Positions 41,355 through 41,985 of a stretch of 41,985 nucleotides of DNA are shown here, piece by piece (positions within the stretch are counted from its first letter, which is position 1; each line of letters opens with the position of its first letter). Source of the stretch: URNF01 sp045634325 (GTDB taxonomy: Bacteria; Bacillota; Clostridia; Oscillospirales; Acutalibacteraceae); NCBI GenBank assembly GCA_045634325.1, contig JAZRAA010000003.1, positions 1 through 41,985 of the forward strand, given 5' to 3'. Both the position numbers and the translations under genes were made by a program. The notes beneath the pieces are model-generated. The model did no database searches, was not told the origin of the DNA, and worked only from the letters and a program-made list of their open reading frames with translations.

Positions 41355-41954
41355 TCACTTTAAATTATCGGGAACACCTTCGGTGATAGTGCGCTCACGG
41401 TTGGGGTCGTCACCTTCTGCAACGGGGATTAAATCTATCGGTTGCATGGCAGTGATACCGCCATATAGGGGTACTTCACGTAATCTGGTGGGATAAAAAC
41501 CGTCCGCACGAACATAAACAGTGTAAAAAGTATAAGGATTTTGTGCGTCGGGAGTTTGCGAATAGATACCGCTTACAGCTGGTAATATGAATATAGGCGT
41601 ATACCCGCTGTTATCCGTGCGAGCAGCCTGTTCTAATAGTTCTTCACCGTTGACGGTGCGAGTAATAATAACTTGTGCATTTGGTATCGGTAACGCGCCT
41701 TTTCCGGTGGTCACAAATGCCCGTAAATATCCTAATGACATTTCCATTGGCGGGGGAGAGCTAGGCGGTAAAATATCAATATTTTCTTCCGAGAGCGGAA
41801 ACGCGGAGATGCCTTGTTCAGGTTGTGCGGGCGGCGTTTGCGCTCTTATCGAAGAGGAGCCTTGCGCTTCATTGCGCACTGCATTATCCTCTGCATTTTG
41901 CGGTGTAATAGCGGTTGTTGCTGTTGGGATTGCTGGCTCTAAAATATTTTCCAT
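41355..41954 (-). CDS. Carboxypeptidase-regulatory-like domain protein, SleC N-terminal-like partner
   Basis: This 199-residue protein starts at the ATG at 41954, with AAAAGGAT before it, and is complete. The first 65 residues are a Pro/Ala/Gln-rich linker. Residues about 70-180 look like a transthyretin or carboxypeptidase-regulatory-like beta domain (YLRAFVTTGKGALPIPNAQVIITR, TDNSGYTPIFILPA, YTVYVRADGFYPTRLREVPLY). In clostridial SleC a domain of this kind precedes the SpoIID part in the same chain. Here the next gene carries the SpoIID and binding domains, so the pair may work as a two-chain SleC. Its true upstream neighbour is outside the window. Confidence 0.75.
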   Translation of the reverse strand: MENILEPAIPTATTAITPQNAEDNAVRNEAQGSSSIRAQTPPAQPEQGISAFPLSEENIDILPPSSPPPMEMSLGYLRAFVTTGKGALPIPNAQVIITRTVNGEELLEQAARTDNSGYTPIFILPAVSGIYSQTPDAQNPYTFYTVYVRADGFYPTRLREVPLYGGITAMQPIDLIPVAEGDDPNRERTITEGVPDNLK

Positions 41955-41985
41955 ATCCTTTTGAATATTGGGTATTGGATATTCC

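Overview
The window reads as the chromosome of an anaerobic, low-GC, Gram-positive, spore-forming bacterium of the class Clostridia, probably near the Ruminococcaceae/Oscillospiraceae; this placement is inference. The evidence is the mazG-HU-rqcP-yabP-yabQ-divIC-yabR block (yabP and yabQ are sporulation genes), a SleC-like cortex-lytic protein, a SpoVB-type flippase, an oxygen-independent haem enzyme (HemZ), a CIRCE-controlled groESL operon, and frequent GTG and TTG starts behind strong GGAGG-type ribosome binding sites.

Bases 1 to about 10,200 are visibly AT-rich and accessory. An IS3-family insertion sequence runs off the left edge. It is followed by a two-gene Hachiman defence system (hamA-hamB), and then by a second two-gene unit made of an OLD-like ATPase-TOPRIM nuclease and a small transglutaminase/papain-like cysteine protease. 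I do not recognise that pair as a named system, and it is the best novelty candidate here. A small Xre regulator, a structured non-coding RNA locus of about 375 nt with its own promoter and terminator, a one-pass membrane protein, an array of seven short hairpins, a TIM-barrel isomerase-like protein, and a CsoR repressor paired with a 49-residue desulforedoxin-like protein complete this region.

Bases 10,300 to 26,500 are mostly housekeeping and on the + strand: a CapA-like protein; the tight operon recJ-relA-dtd-MBL hydrolase-hemZ-nucleoside kinase; a zinc-ribbon protein; mazG, HU and the yab/divIC sporulation-division block; an rRNA methyltransferase; and groES-groEL. mtaB lies convergent to groEL.

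Bases 28,000 to 33,700 form a cell-surface cluster: an exported transglutaminase-like protein with cell-wall-binding repeats, a VanY-like carboxypeptidase lipoprotein, an AlgI-type MBOAT acyltransferase with its AlgJ/AlgX-type partner, and a small lipoprotein. Then come a CmpB-type membrane protein, nth (minus strand), rarA and a B12-dependent radical SAM protein.

Bases 37,800 to the right edge carry a minus-strand operon of four genes: an N-terminal SleC-like piece, a SpoIID plus triple peptidoglycan-binding protein, a double peptidoglycan-binding protein and a SpoVB-like flippase. The first two together look like a clostridial SleC divided into two genes. All functions are read by eye from sequence; no database search was run.
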